Shown piece after piece: positions 63,294-64,000 of a stretch of DNA of 64,000 nt. The stretch covers positions 1,426,001 to 1,490,000 of the forward strand of contig NZ_CP158375.1 in the NCBI RefSeq assembly GCF_041021955.1, in the 5' to 3' direction. The notes beneath the pieces were generated by a model. The model did no database searches. It was not told where the DNA came from and was given only the letters and a program-made list of their open reading frames with translations. Made by a program: the position numbers and the translations under genes. Position 1 is the stretch's first letter, and each line of letters begins with the position of its first letter. The stretch comes from Caulobacter sp. 73W (GTDB taxonomy: Bacteria > Pseudomonadota > Alphaproteobacteria > Caulobacterales > Caulobacteraceae).

Positions 63294-64000
63294 GCTTCGA
63301 CCGCCCGTCGCTTGCCCAGCTTCAGCGCCGCCACCACCAGGAAGGCGGACGCCAGAACGAAGCCCAGCGCCACCACCACCAAAGCCGTCTGCAAGCCGCT
63401 GGCCGAGGCCTGGGCGCAGGCCTGCGCCAACGGTTCGGCCGCATCCTTGGCCGCGCGGCCGCCCGGGCAGGCGGCGTTGAACGCCCCAAACACAGCCGGG
63501 AAGCTGGCGTTGGCCGCCGCGTCGCTGACGGCGCCGGCGATCAGCGGCCCGGTGCTGCCCAGCACGGTGGCGCCGAACATGAAGACCGCCGCGCCCGTCG
63601 CCCGCATGGTGCCGGGCACGATGTTCTGGATGGCCGCGTACATCGGCCCGTTCTTGAGATTGTAGGCCACCGCGGCGGCGAGCACGCAGGGCATGGCCAG
63701 ACGCCAGTCTGCTTGCGTGAAGGCCAGCAGGTAGAAGCCCGCGGTCAACACCCCGCCCACGGCCGGCACCAGCACATAGGAGCGGCCCTTGGCGTCGGAG
63801 AAGCGGTCGGCCGCGAAGCCGCCGATGAAGGTCCCGAGCAGCCCGAACAGACCGCTCAGCCCAACGACCCCGCCGGCCTGAGCCAGGGTCAGTTCGTGGC
63901 TGCGCATCATGAACGAGACCATGAAGACGGTGACCCCGTTATAGGCCACGCCGATGAACGCGCCGCCGATGAACAGGAAGACAAAGGCGGGATCGCCGAG
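63290..64000 (-). CDS. MFS transporter, C-terminal part, gene continues past the window
   Basis: The last 236 codons of a major facilitator permease; the frame is open to the window end (LGDPAFVFLFIGGAFIGVAYNGV...). Visible are five to six membrane segments and the GGFAADRFSDAKGRSYV loop motif between two of them, then NLKNGPMYAAIQNIVPGTMRATGAAVFMFGATVLGSTGPLIAGAVSDA, seen in spinster-like MFS proteins of sphingomonads and Caulobacterales. A periplasmic loop has two Cys (NAACPG; AQACAQ). Probably imports a product of the neighbouring hydrolases. Confidence 0.82.
   Translation of the reverse strand, partial: LGDPAFVFLFIGGAFIGVAYNGVTVFMVSFMMRSHELTLAQAGGVVGLSGLFGLLGTFIGGFAADRFSDAKGRSYVLVPAVGGVLTAGFYLLAFTQADWRLAMPCVLAAAVAYNLKNGPMYAAIQNIVPGTMRATGAAVFMFGATVLGSTGPLIAGAVSDAAANASFPAVFGAFNAACPGGRAAKDAAEPLAQACAQASASGLQTALVVVALGFVLASAFLVVAALKLGKRRAVEA

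Overview
This is a high-GC, gene-dense bacterial chromosome segment. I infer an aerobic alphaproteobacterium, probably Caulobacterales (Caulobacter/Phenylobacterium-like) or a close relative. The reasons are the six TonB-dependent receptors (TBDRs), a protocatechuate 4,5-cleavage (lig) operon, a ferulate operon with an NDP-forming FerA-type CoA ligase, an assimilatory nitrate cluster controlled by NasT/NasS, and the many ATGA-type stop/start overlaps. I saw no rRNA, tRNA, CRISPR array, insertion sequence or phage gene.

Layout. (1) 1-2.9 kb: end of a protocatechuate ring-cleavage operon, ligI-ligA-ligB-ligC. (2) 2.9-10.7 kb: a translationally coupled operon TBDR-ABC ATPase-two DUF3526-like ABC-2 permeases-TBDR, preceded by two Zur-box-like elements. 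(3) 10.7-21.0 kb, minus strand: nitrate assimilation, mobA-nasT-nasS-narK-nirB-nirD-nasA-cobA-nitrate-reductase-associated gene; nasA carries a frameshift. (4) 21.1-26.0 kb: a small unknown gene, then a minus-strand TBDR-VOC-VOC-DUF3237 operon. (5) 26.3-34.1 kb: two convergent marR genes and a hydroxycinnamate operon vdh-ferB-ferA-amidohydrolase-AAHS permease-marR with its own inverted-repeat operator. (6) 34.2-64 kb: a large catabolic island with three TBDRs, tannase/feruloyl-esterase-like, CocE-like and other alpha/beta hydrolases, two CapA-family metallophosphoesterases, a MmgE/PrpD protein, a P450, a di-heme cytochrome c, a type III CoA-transferase with a fused HgdB/BcrC-like protein, a third MarR and MFS permeases. 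It is interrupted by a decaying hipBA module at 49.9-51.5 kb.

How it fits together. Ferulate would be CoA-activated by FerA, cleaved by FerB to vanillin plus acetyl-CoA, and oxidised by the aldehyde dehydrogenase to vanillate. After demethylation, by genes not in this window, protocatechuate would enter LigAB, LigC and LigI. The 34-64 kb island looks like an uptake-and-hydrolysis system for an ester-linked or otherwise decorated aromatic substrate that could feed this route; the substrate is not known.

The strongest candidate for an undescribed system is that island. Six intergenic sites share a 20-21 bp imperfect palindrome (ACTGT-N11-ACAGT type, extended half-site ACTGTTTGT). At two promoters it abuts a TTGACA -35 box with identical spacing and an identical CAGTAT -10 hexamer, implying one regulon, perhaps under the MarR at 62.8 kb. 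Four single-base frameshifts (nasA, an MFS gene, hipA, hipB) are either real decay or base-level sequence errors and should be checked against reads.
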